Source of the DNA: Bathynomus jamesi
Taxonomy: Eukaryota > Arthropoda > Malacostraca > Isopoda > Cirolanidae
DNA: 64,000 nucleotides
Direction of reading: 5' to 3'
Assembly: GCA_023014485.1 (NCBI GenBank)
Contig: JAJOZX010012082.1
Span: 1 to 64,000 of the forward strand
The first letter of the stretch is position 1. Each line of letters starts with the position of its first letter. A model generated the notes under the pieces. It saw nothing but the letters and a program-made list of their open reading frames with translations. It was not told the DNA's origin and searched no databases. The translations under genes and the position numbers were made by a program. Below, piece after piece: positions 11,117-20,611 of the stretch.

Positions 11117-11314
11117 CGGTAAACACAGTCCTGGATCTTCTACACTTTTTATTGGAAGTATCCGGTAAAGACGAAGACCTCGTTCGAATATAAACTGGAA
11201 CTGGTACCGAGACATCGTTTACCGGCCTTCCGTCAAGAATTTTTCCCGTATTGAAGTCCCCATCAGCAGCTGAAACTTTGTTTCGCTCAGATGTAAAACT
11301 CGTCACTTTATAGT
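11117..11314 (-). CDS. BARX: BARX-class homeobox gene, exon 2
   Basis: This 198 bp exon has acceptor TCATTGCAG and donor ACCG|GTAGGG. Its first two bases complete the Asp codon opened in exon 1 (phase 1), giving DYKVTSFTSERNK. The exon ends with TSNKKCRRSRTVFT plus one base of the Glu codon that exon 3 completes. The last part is the homeodomain N-terminal arm with conserved Arg5 and Phe8. The rest is a low-complexity linker rich in Ser, Asp and Val. The homeobox is thus split by an intron just after homeodomain residue Thr9. Frame is continuous at both junctions. Confidence 0.93.
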
Positions 11315-11364
11315 CTGCAATGATTCATTCCATTCACTTAATAGTGTATAAATAGGTATGTATG

Positions 11365-11505
11365 TATAATATTATAATGTTTCAGACCAACAAAGACCCT
11401 AGGATCCACTCATGGCTGGTCTACCTAACTGTGTTCGTGTATTGTGTATGTCCTCCGTGGTGGCGGAGGGGACCTACAATTTTACGTGGGTTCCGAACCA
11501 CAAGA
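11365..11505 (-). repeat. 5'-truncated LINE 3'-end copy
   Basis: The reverse complement of this segment matches 26160-26295, the tail behind the CR1-like LINE. Shared blocks include GGTTCGGAACCCAC, CCGCCACCACGGAGGACAT, ACACAGTTAGGTAGACCAGC, CATGAGTGGATCCTA and CTGAAACATTATAA. It looks like a dead-on-arrival LINE insertion, in BARX intron 1. Confidence 0.75.
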
Positions 11506-11690
11506 ACATAAGAAATTTATGTAAAAACTGCCGGTAAATTGGCAACGACCAATTTTTACGAAACTAAATAATTATCAATTTAAAACTAATTAATTATCGA
11601 TTTAAAACTAAAGATAGAATCTCTGATCCAGAGGATCCAGTCATAATAGACTACTATCCACAAATATGTTACACTCTATATCTATTTATA

Positions 11691-12033
11691 GACCGTGCAT
11701 GGAACAAGGAACTCTTCTGGGAAAATTAAATCCACTATAGTTCGAATAAGTAATGGTAAATAACATATACTAGAGTATTTCTTTTTCATGATGTTAACCC
11801 AACGTGGGCAGCGGGTCACTCGCAAAGAGGCCCGAAAATATAGCTTCCCTCGCCAGCTATCTGCGAAGCAGATAGGATCCAGCTTTGGGACAGGATCTAC
11901 GGTTTACAGCTACACCTAGCCTACTATACTCAGAACCTCAATATACGCAAGAAACTCGTTGCATTTGTCATTACTTATTCGAACTATAGTGGATTTAATT
12001 TTCCCAGAAGAGTTCCTTGTTCCATACACGGTC
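11691..12033. mobile_element. inverted-repeat element, 65 bp arms
   Basis: The left arm GACCGTGCATGGAACAAGGA...AGTAATG and the right arm CATTACT...TTGTTCCATACACGGTC are nearly identical inverted copies of about 65 bp. The 215 bp core contains a GC-rich block near 11810-11910 with its own small hairpin (CTATCTGCGAAGCAGATAG). No coding frame is seen. It sits in BARX intron 1. Confidence 0.8.
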
Positions 12034-13029
12034 TGTGTGTAACATAAAAGAGCTCAGGGAATCATTTTGAGTTCAATCCTATATATAATACTGTAATGCA
12101 TAGAGTAACACACTTTTTTCATCGTCAGAAAATGCTTTTTCTCATTCGAGTTAAGATATTTTATATCTAATATCTGAATTTATTTATATAATTTACAACA
12201 AAATATTTATATATCCATTTTAACGCGTTGCTAAAAGTGTTAAATATTTTTCTGATTTTTTCCTATATTTATTCTTGGAATGAGATATGAAGAAATTAAT
12301 AATTAACATTTTTTTATTTTAATAATAATAATAAGTCACACTGAGTTATATACAACTACATAATTTTGATCATGAATTTTGATCATGAAGTTATATATTA
12401 ATAGTAGTGACTTTTTGAAAGTATTTTACAGAATGTTTCTTCATACTGAAAGTTGTTATATAAAAGTTACTAGAATTTTAGTTAATATAGTACAACTATA
12501 TTTTAGTTACTTCCGCTTAATATTAGTAATAATGAGGAAATTTTTAATTGTGACAAAAGGACAAATCACATTACCAAATTTTTCAATAAAAACTAAAAAA
12601 ATTTTAGTTGGTGCGATTTTAGTTCATTAAATAATTTTGTCCACGCATAAAGTGTCATTCCATAAAATTTAATTTCGAGCATTGCGTCATATTAACAAAA
12701 GTGAATAGGATATGACGTGATTTCGAAAATATCGATCGTATGAACGGAACGAGAGAAACTGGTTTTTTTTTAATAGTTTTACAAATAAACAAAATTAAAG
12801 AAAAATCCTCGGAATATATTTAACAAACCAAAGTGTTAAAAAATAAATAAATGAGATTCTGCCGAGTGTATCCACTAAAAAAAAGTACTTCTGTCGTATT
12901 TAGATGATTATATAAGTAATATAAATGTTTCTCTCTATATAATGTATTCACAGTGTTTATAATCAAACTAAGAGTTTCTTTATATATATATAAACTGAAT
13001 AAATTTCTCTAAAGTATAGGGAATGTATG
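12034..13029. other. BARX intron 1, AT-rich remainder
   Basis: Very AT-rich, with no exon or bounded element recognised. A plus-strand frame at 12379-12630 is open by base composition only and resembles nothing known. Confidence 0.55.
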
Positions 13030-13212
13030 CCAGAATCTGTAACTCAGTGGGTAACACCGTTCCCCTTATAAGCAGAGTGAAAACACTGAGGACGAGGGTT
13101 CGATCCCGATGATGCTGGTAATAATAATTCATAGAGGAGGTAGAGCAATGGGGGGACATTAGTCTGGTCTGAGCTCTATGCCAGTTTCTGGCCCTCTTTA
13201 CTGATTATTTAT
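13030..13212 (+). repeat. tRNA-derived SINE, family T
   Basis: CTGTAACTCAGTGGGTAACA matches a tRNA A box and GAGGGTTCGATCCCG a B box. The tail carries GATGCTGGTAATAATAATTC and GAGCTCTATGCCAGTTTCTGGCCC. Related copies sit at 36388-36560 and 53358-53540. It has no shared body with the 5S-headed family. Confidence 0.75.
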
Positions 13213-13273
13213 TATAGGGAATGTATGATTTGAATATTCATTTAAAGTTATAGAATATAAAGTATAGTATTAC

Positions 13274-14162
13274 CTTGTACAGGTAAATTACTTAACAGAG
13301 AAGAATACTGAGCTGCCAACAGGTTACAGTGGTGTTCTTTCAGTTGATCCGACTTGCTAAAATGATGCTGGAGTAAGAATCCATAATCGTGTTGTTGTCG
13401 AATGGACAAAGCAGCGGCCGCTGCCGGTAATAAACTAACGTCAGCGGCGGAGAGAGGAATGAAACGTTGTTGATTGGGACCCGGTGGAAAGGTAAACAGA
13501 GACCTCGTAGAGAATAGCGGAGAATCGGGGGTGGAAGATCTGGATGGAGAGTTCGAATAAGGCGACAGACGAGGCGGCGAACAGAGGGGATAGTTTTGAG
13601 GTGAGGGCAAGAAAGGCAAAGAAGGGGAAGGGAATTCGTTCTGGTAAAGGGGTTGCTTCGCGTCTGTAGAAGGTTCTGTCAACGAAGAATCGTGACGGAA
13701 CGAAGCGGAAGGAATTGCACCACCTTCACCAAACACCGAAGATACTGGAGTCTCGTTAAAGGAGTTCTTATCATCAATGCTCGTTTGGCATAACAAATTC
13801 TGTATTTTTTCAGGTGGAGGGAAAGATTCACTCTCAACTTTGTAATCGCGTGTATGAATAACCCGTTCCTCGGATTTATTTTTCTCCTTTTTGAGGGATA
13901 AATCGAGAATCCCTTTCTCCGAAAAGTGAGTTTCGTAAGAGTTCGTCGTTGATCCAACTGTATTCGTTGAACAATGTCCCGTAAAACTTTCATTCGACAT
14001 AGAATTTGTAGCATGTAACCGAGAAAATTCCTGATTTGCACTTAGTTGAACTGAATGAACTTCGACCTTATTATGATCAGGCATTGGTGACTCTTCGCAC
14101 TCATTCCGATGAGGGGGTCCAGCGAGAAGATCTCTAATGAGAAAAGAATTTTTCTTAAACAT
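13274..14162 (-). CDS. BARX: BARX-class homeobox gene, exon 1
   Basis: The ATG at 14162-14160 opens 296 codons ending at a CAAG|GTAATA donor in phase 1. An in-frame TAA sits 27 bases upstream (14190-14192), so this is the likely start. Residues about 6-12, FLIRDLL, fit the FxIxxIL pattern of an eh1-type Groucho-binding motif, and the next residues AGPP start a low-complexity region. A Lys/Glu segment (GILDLSLKKEKNKSEE) lies near residue 85. A long Pro/Ser-rich region follows (SPSLPFLPSPQNYPLCSPPR), then a short Ala run (LLPAAAAALS). No DNA-binding domain is in this exon, as expected for the regulatory N-terminus of the homeodomain protein completed by exons 2 and 3. Without the homeobox exons it could not have been classified. 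Confidence 0.9.
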
Positions 14163-14450
14163 TTTCCAATACCGTTTATAACAATCACTTTAATAAACAA
14201 ATCGTCGCAGAGAAGATAATAAATTCATGAAAGCAAATATTAACTTTTTGTTTACTCAATGCGAAACGGCATTTCACTTGCACTACAAGGAAATGAATGC
14301 AAGTAACTCTGCCATCGGGTATTTTGTCCATCCCCTCATTCTCCCTCGATGCCAAAGAAAAGAAGGCGGAGTCAAACCAGGTTAAAATAAAGAGACACGC
14401 CCCCTACTCTTTCGTTGCTCATTCATTATGTCTATTTAGCGGGCAATTAA
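14163..14450 (-). promoter_or_regulatory. probable BARX 5' UTR and promoter region
   Basis: Immediately upstream of the BARX ATG on the minus strand. GC-richer than the flanks. A GTAGGGGGCGTGTC GC-box/KLF-like site (about 14396-14409) is followed by TCTTTATTTTAACC, a possible TATA-like element. The transcription start is not determined. Confidence 0.35.
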
Positions 14451-15074
14451 ATAGAATTTCATACTGCTCTTAAAATATTATTTTTGTTGTTTTTATTCTG
14501 TTAAGTGAATAGACACGTTTTGTCTAATTTCTAGTGCATACCTAAATGCAGCCATGTATATGAATACGTACATACATTTTAGTATTCACTGCTATTAATA
14601 TAGATTTATGGTATAAGTATTAATTCTCATATGCATCATGGATTATTATTTTGATATCCTGTTCGTACGTATGAGAGAAAGAGAGAGAATTTGTAACGTA
14701 TTTGCTAGAATATTAAAAAAAATGTTTCTGAGCATTTCTCGCGCACATCCGTGTTATCTAACATAGTCTCTGTATATTAATAATAATATTTTTAAATCGG
14801 CTTTAATGAAAATATAAAATATCGTTAAAAGGGATTAAAAACATCGACACAAAAGTAAATTCTCTTCAACAGTCCTAATCTTCATACGAGACAGATAAGT
14901 CTTAAAAAAAGAAGAAAAAAATGTAAATGGAGGATAAGCCGAACTTGACACTTCACAAACTACGTTTAATCTTCTTGAAATTGAAAAACAACAACAACCA
15001 TTTAAAACTCGAACAGAAGAGAAGGAAGTTGAAAGAGAATCTTTAAAAAGAAAGGATATTGATGCTTCTCATCA

Positions 15075-15256
15075 ACCTTTTAACAGAATTTGTTTCTCTT
15101 CATTTGAAGAAGTGTCAGTCTTGAAAGCATCACGAGCCTCTCGCCGGATTAGTTCCAAATATTCTGGCTCAAAATTGCGCGACGACTCCTTCCTTCCCTC
15201 TGTTCTTCGTTTTGAACAAGGACTGTTACACGCTGAATGAGGAACCTTGTTCACTG
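15075..15256 (-). other. possible orphan exon, minus strand
   Basis: A 60-residue open frame reads like real protein (NFEPEYLELIRREARDAF, then TDTSSNEEKQ). It is preceded by an ATTACAG acceptor-like site, and AAAAG|GTTGAT at its end could serve as a donor. It lies upstream of BARX on the same strand. I do not recognise the sequence. It could be an exon of a neighbouring gene, an unannotated 5' exon, or chance. Confidence 0.3.
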
Positions 15257-15699
15257 TAATAGGATTAGCGCTTCTCAGTTACGCAGCATTCAGCAATTAT
15301 CGAAAAATACATTAATTGATATTTTATGTGTGTATGTATTTAATCGTGTTTTAAAACCTTGCTTGCTTTAAGGAGTGAGTGTCGGAATATATATTTAACA
15401 ATAAAATATGACCATGCACATACAATATGAAGGTATTTTCTTTATATGTAAAGAGAGACCTATGCACGGAACACTTACAAGTGTGTATATATATATATAT
15501 ATATATACACACGGTATATAATCACCTTCTCCAAGCATTAGGTCTGTCCTCTCTTTTCCTTCAATATGCAATTATATTTTTCAGATACTTCTAAACGTCT
15601 CCGAATCTTTTCCTGACTCCAGAAAAGAATCAAAGATGGAAATAATTCAGCTGAAACGTTTTCGATCAATTTAATAAAAAAATATATTTAAGCGCAAAT
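15257..15699. other. non-coding stretch
   Basis: AT-rich, with a TGTATATATATA tract near 15485-15510. Nothing else is recognised. Confidence 0.5.
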
Positions 15700-16129
15700 G
15701 AGGGGTCGCGCCGCTCGCGCGTCTTAAAGTACCTAAGCGCCGCCACAGGCGAAAACGTGTTTTTGAGGGATATCACTATTTTCACCCTTCCTCTATCGCG
15801 TGGTTTGGGTTATAATGACCTTACGATACTAGAAGTATGGTTGAAAACCTTATGAAGCGAATTACTTTTTTCACCTCTATCGCCAGCCAAAAGTTCACCC
15901 AAAGTTCGACATAATAAGAAAATAAAAAAAATATATATAAAATATGAAAATCTATTCCAAAAACTCATCATCTTCATTAGCATACTTAGAACTCTAATTT
16001 AGCAAAAAATGAACGTTCTAGCTCAATTAATAACAAAGATACTCTTGCCAGAATATTGCTGAAATTTGGAGGCGATTTCTGACGAATTTTAATTTTGGCG
16101 ATTAGGTACCTTAAAACGCGCGACCCCTC
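15700..16129. mobile_element. MITE with GAGGGGTCGCG ends
   Basis: The left end GAGGGGTCGCG continues to CGCGTCTTAAAGTACCTAAG. The right end CCTTAAAACGCGCGACCCCTC is the inverse with small gaps. GGCGAT blocks lie just inside both ends. Length about 430 bp, non-coding. Superfamily uncertain; an AAAT repeat flanks both sides. Confidence 0.75.
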
Positions 16130-16241
16130 AAATAACGTCAAATACATCGTGATTCTACATGAATACAGTACTCGATGCCATTAATAAAAATTTATACGTC
16201 AATAGCTGTATATATATATCTATATATATATATATATATAT

Positions 16242-17039
16242 CAGTGGCGTGAGGTGATTTTTCGTCAAGGGGAAGCAATTCAAGCAAAAACAACAAAGAT
16301 TATATAAAATAAAAATAAAACTTTAAAATACTCGTATATAATAAAAACAAAACACATATAATCATCTACTTACTTTACTTATAGGTTAATTCTATTCTTC
16401 TTTCTTTTTTATTAAATATATCTATTATTTCTTCGTAAAAGGCATCGGTTTTCATATCCTTAAGAAGCTTTTTCTCAATTGAGATTAAAGCTAAACTTGC
16501 AAGCCTTTCACAGCACGTATTAGTTGCCAGATATTTCAAGAAAATTAACTATAAGATCTGGACAGCGAAATCTAAATTGCTTCCTTTTTGACATAGGGAA
16601 GGATAAAATAACGATAAATATATATTCTTTTTCGCTTAACATGGCCATGGAATTTTTTAGTAGAAAAACTATATATGAAACTTGTTGTATTCAATAAATA
16701 CTACATTATTAAACATCAAATGAGTTTTTAGAATGGAAAGAAACAATTTGTAACAGTAAAAAAAAAGCGAAAGTCATTGGGAAAAAGGATGCATTTCGTC
16801 AATTGTTGTCCAACTCGAGATTTTTTGCTAGGCTTTCTTAAAGGTTCTTGCACGAACGGCAACCAATGTATATACTATCTATCTACCTGATTACCAATCA
16901 AATGCTATAAATAGTATAATAAAATGATTTTGTACAAATTATTAACACATATTGAACTGTTTAAACTTTAAAGTATAATACAGCATTTTCTTCTTTCTTT
17001 GAATAGGGAAGCATTGCTTCCATGGACCGCACGCCACTG
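16242..17039. mobile_element. non-autonomous hAT element in (TA)n
   Basis: The left end CAGTGGCGTGAGGTG and right end CGCACGCCACTG are hAT-type inverted termini. Inner GGGGAAGCAATT and AGGGAAGCATTGC also pair in orientation. Both flanks are (TA)n, consistent with an 8 bp ATATATAT duplication, though the repeat makes this uninformative. The AT-rich 798 bp interior has no transposase frame. Confidence 0.82.
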
Positions 17040-17053
17040 ATATATATATATAT

Positions 17054-17190
17054 GCGCCTCGGTGGTGTAGTGGTTAACGTCGCTGACTACGAATCCATCA
17101 GCCCCGGGTTCGAGACCTGACGGCAGCCGGCGCGCAGCAAAAAACCCAGCTGTTCATCCTTTCACACAATAAAGAAAGTGGTTGGTAGAT
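17054..17190 (+). repeat. tRNA-derived SINE, third family
   Basis: GCCTCGGTGGTGTAGTGGTT is a good A-box region and CCCCGGGTTCGAGACCTG a good B box, spaced as in a tRNA gene. A GC-rich tail (CGGCAGCCGGCGCGC) and AAAAAACCCAGCTG follow. It does not fold as a clean full tRNA, so I call it a SINE rather than a tRNA gene. Confidence 0.65.
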
Positions 17191-17195
17191 AAATG

Positions 17196-17334
17196 GGTAC
17201 CCTAGGTGGCCTAGTGGTTAAGACGCTGGGCTGCTGATGGGGCGTGGTTCGGATTCCACGTTAAACTGTAGGTCTAAGGTGGAGTGAAAAGCTTGACCTT
17301 CGTCAGAATGAACAATTCGGGCGGAAGCTAACCA

Positions 17335-17335
<1 letters not shown>
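17196..17335 (+). repeat. SINE, tRNA head on shared body
   Basis: TAGGTGGCCTAGTGGTTAAG gives a tRNA-type A box, then GCGTGGTTCGGATTCCACG and TAAACTGTAGGTC, the same body that follows the 5S heads elsewhere. Together with 2808-2992 it shows that one body occurs with tRNA-type and 5S-type heads. A TG/TA tract follows at 17346-17367. Confidence 0.7.
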
Positions 17336-17368
<33 letters not shown>

Positions 17369-17834
17369 AACAAGCGCTATATATTCTTGAGAGAATCGCA
17401 TAAAGAAATAAATAGTGATTTTGCGCCTACTAATTGCGAACGTCTTATATTATAAATGGAAATAAAGGCGTCAATTACTTAATTACCTCTTGTAAAGACT
17501 TCATTTAGAAGCCGAATTACGCTGTCAAAATGGCCCTTCTGACTGAGATGAGGAATTAAGAGATTACGAGTATCTTGTGTCAATAATGCTTTCTAAGATT
17601 CGAACGTCAGCCTAAGTAAATGAGGTTTAAAATAACAGGATTTAATCCACACTCTCTTTCACGTCTTCTCTATTCGGCTAATCTCGCAGTTCACATTTCT
17701 TTCTATAGTCACTGCCCCTCTATTCATTAATAGTTAATTGAGGTTAAGGATGGAAAATATTTTTATATACAGTATGTGTATTTTAGCTAGTATATGTCGT
17801 ATACTATATATAGTTTTACTGTTATTATCATGAT

Positions 17835-17835
<1 letters not shown>
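17336..17835. other. non-coding stretch
   Basis: No gene or bounded repeat recognised apart from the TG/TA tract at its start. Confidence 0.5.
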
Positions 17836-17866
<31 letters not shown>

Positions 17867-17907
17867 GGATGAATTTCACAATCAAACACGTGAAATGAAT
17901 GAATGAG

Positions 17908-18052
17908 TGATGCAAATCCACAAGGAAAACGAAAAATGATTCCAAGGCCTTTCATGTATTCTAGAAGTACATGCCCTGATAGACGAGATGTACTTCTGAA
18001 TACACGAAAAGCCTTGGAATCATTTTTCGTTTTCCTTGTGGATTTGCATCAT
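17908..18052. repeat. snap-back repeat flanked by (TA)n
   Basis: Two near-perfect inverted arms of about 65 bp (left starting GATGCAAATCCACAAGGAAA, right ending TTTCCTTGTGGATTTGCATC) enclose the loop GCCCTGATAGACGAG. (TA)n tracts lie outside at 17836-17862 and 18071-18100. The right arm carries TTCTGAATACACGAAAAGCC, laid out like the CTGA...CGAAA block of the repeat at 57742-57888. A Penelope-like terminal remnant is possible. Confidence 0.75.
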
Positions 18053-18100
18053 GTGTGTGTGTATATATGTATATATATAATATATATATATATATATATT

Positions 18101-19049
18101 TGTATTAGAACCCATTTTATATTTAAATTCATAATTAGGTGTATATGATTTTTAATTTGTTTGCTTATTCGCTTCATTTGTTTATCATCAAAAGTACTTT
18201 ATTTACGTGCTTTGCTACTGAATAACGTCCAATATGAAGTGATAAAATGAAGTCTCGTCCTAAAAATAGTAAAATCTCCTCTTTCAGAAAATTAAGGAAC
18301 ATTTTGTTGTTGTTGTTGTTGTATACTTGCTTTTATTTTTTTTTAATTATTGTTTTAATTATTGTAAAAGTTTATGTAAAGTGTTCGCTTTTTCGGAATT
18401 TTTTTTTTAACTTCATTCGCAGGAAGAGAATTGTTGAACGAGTCTGTGTTATTCATTGTTGTGGATTTGGGTTAGCTCTTAAAAATGTTATGAATCGCTC
18501 ACCTATTTTTATAAGATTAGTTGGAGATGAATTGCTTAACTAATGGAGTTTTGCCGGAACGATGATGTAAATATATTGTTTATGCATAAAAATTACGGTT
18601 TACGTACCATCGGTTATATCGAATTCAGATTTTTTTTTTTTTTTTTTTAATTTAGGAAGGAGGGGCCAAGGTGGAACGCCTGCATAAACGCCCCACCCAT
18701 AGAAGAAGAAGAAGAGAACCCAAATCAAGGACTAAAAACATTGATATTTTGTTCCCCTCCCCACCGTCTTAATGACCCTTTGTTGTTTTTGAGGGACGTA
18801 AAACGGAACAAGCAACCAACCAAATATCTATTTAGAAAGCGTATCATGTTCCGTTATGGAGTTTACCACTGCAAATATACGATTACACTCATAAGCACCA
18901 TTACATACAGTATAATCCACGGTTGATTTTATAGTTATAACTTATGCGTTCGTGTCTTTAACTTTGTTTCTTCACATTCCACAAACAATGATCAGTGTAT
19001 CCTATCTACCCGGTAATGATTCTACTTTTTATATATGCCGTAAACTTCA

Positions 19050-19101
<52 letters not shown>

Positions 19102-19540
19102 AGTGTGTGTGAAAATATTTTCGGGGGGCGTTCTTTGCATTTTCATTTCCTATCCAATAGAAAATTTGAAAATTTGTTTACATAGAAAAAATACACGGTT
19201 TCAGTACATTACTTTTTGTTTCGAAAACATAAAATCTATTTTTAAATGTATAAAATATACTTTCTCTTAATTAAATCTAGACCTACGGGCTACAACATAG
19301 GCTTAATAACTTCTTTCAGCTTATTTTATACTTCAAATTCAAACTATAGATAATTATATAGACACTAAAATAATTGCTAAATGTTATAAAACCAAAGAAA
19401 AATATGTATTGTGTGTAAAAATTTTATATTAATTACCATTGTTAGGACCAATGCCTTCAAACACTTCACTCGTAAATAATAAATAATAATGGTAAAATGA
19501 TTCGGGATAACATAAATAAATGATAAATGACGATTTAATG
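18101..19540. other. non-coding stretch
   Basis: AT-rich. It contains a poly(T) run at about 18630-18648 beside a GC-rich tag (GGAACGCCTGCATAAACGCC) and a (TA)n tract at 19054-19098. Small frames here (for example 18247-18543) look compositional. Near 19547-19600, GGTCGCGACCCAGAGGTTAAG resembles a hAT-MITE end. Confidence 0.5.
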
Positions 19541-19664
19541 ACCCAAGTTTGGGTCGCGACCCAGAGGTTAAGAAACCCTGTATTAGGCCATAGAGTGGTT
19601 TTCACAACCTTTTTTTGTGCTGGCGACCACCTATTGACAATGAAAATTTGTGACCCCTCTTCCC

Positions 19665-20530
19665 TAAATTATGATGCAGCACATACTTGAACTGCAAGAA
19701 CAGCCCCTGAAGTATTTCCCATGTGACTATAGAAAGGTGCTAAGAAATGGATACTTAATCCGTTCAATGGTGGTAGAGCCTAACGAACTTGTGGGAAACC
19801 TACGTGGTAAATTGATTGAACTTTCTTTTGACAAGACCCTGCAATTGTCATTCCCGTCAAAACACGCGTACATTTTGGATAGTATACGGGAAAGTGAATA
19901 TCCAGAACTGGTTTTCAAGCAAGGGCGGATCTAGGGAAGGGGGATCGGCGACGTCGGGATCCCCCCCCCTCAATTTCTTGCAAGTGCCCTATTTGAATGA
20001 TCAATGCTGTGTATGCCTCTAAAAACAATTTTTGTTTTTGTAAATAGATCATGGTTATTTTATTCAAATTCTATTTTGAGTCTTTATCTGTATACATAGT
20101 ACTTCCAAATTTGTAGTTGCAGTGATTTTCTTGGGTGCCCTTAGTACTGGTGCAGCCATATCACTATTTATATCTTCATCTTATTCTGATAGTGCTTTTA
20201 ATTGGTAAGACATTTGTAACTGTGTGAAAAATTTTCTGTAATAACTGTTGTACCCAAATTAGATTTTTATTTTGTATCATATTTGAATGAGACTGATCTA
20301 ATAAAACAATACAATTGATTTTACACTCGCTCATTGGTGGTCTGTTTTAAGAAAAAACTTTAGTACTGTGCCCTTTTTATTTTTTTTGGGGGGTGCCCCT
20401 TTTTCTTTGGATTCCCCTTACTGAAATGCTTAGATCTGCCTTTGTGAAGCAGTGAAACTTTTAATTCCATTTGCAACCTCTTACTTATGCAAATCGGGCT
20501 TCTTATCAATAGTTACAATTAAAACGAACC
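19665..20530 (+). pseudogene. hAT transposase C-terminal fragment, interrupted
   Basis: The 19671-19934 frame (VVEPNELVGNLRGKLIELSF, LSFPSK) resembles the region before the dimerisation domain in ZBED5-like hAT proteins. Beyond an inserted element, about 20445-20520 reads VKLLIPFATSYLCKSGFLS once frameshifts are ignored, which corresponds to the hAT C-terminal LLPFATTYLCE.GFS block. It is a broken fragment with no functional frame. Confidence 0.6.
19920..20444. mobile_element. repeat with CAAGGGCGGATCTAG ends
   Basis: It begins CAAGGGCGGATCTAGG and ends CTTAGATCTGCCTTTG, an inverted match. A second copy in the opposite orientation lies at 52825-53311 and shares most of the interior (for example GATCATGGTTATTTTATTC and AATCAATTGTA...ACACTCGCTCATTGG). 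It splits the hAT fragment above. hAT-type MITE ends are likely. No frame. Confidence 0.78.
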
Positions 20531-20611
20531 AATGAAATTGACTGTATGCTACTTTGTATTTAATCTATCCAACTGAATAAAAAAGATTAACAAATTCAAA
20601 GCAAGTACAGA

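Noticed and set aside
12379..12630. 83-residue frame in BARX intron 1
   Set aside because: AT-rich, Ile/Leu/Tyr-heavy composition with no family resemblance; likely chance.
17054..17190. True tRNA genes
   Set aside because: A and B boxes are good but acceptor and anticodon stems do not close cleanly and the sequences are repeated with long tails, as in SINEs.
18247..18543. 98-residue frame with a hydrophobic stretch as a small membrane protein
   Set aside because: T-rich DNA gives the Leu/Phe/Ile run; no splice or conservation evidence.
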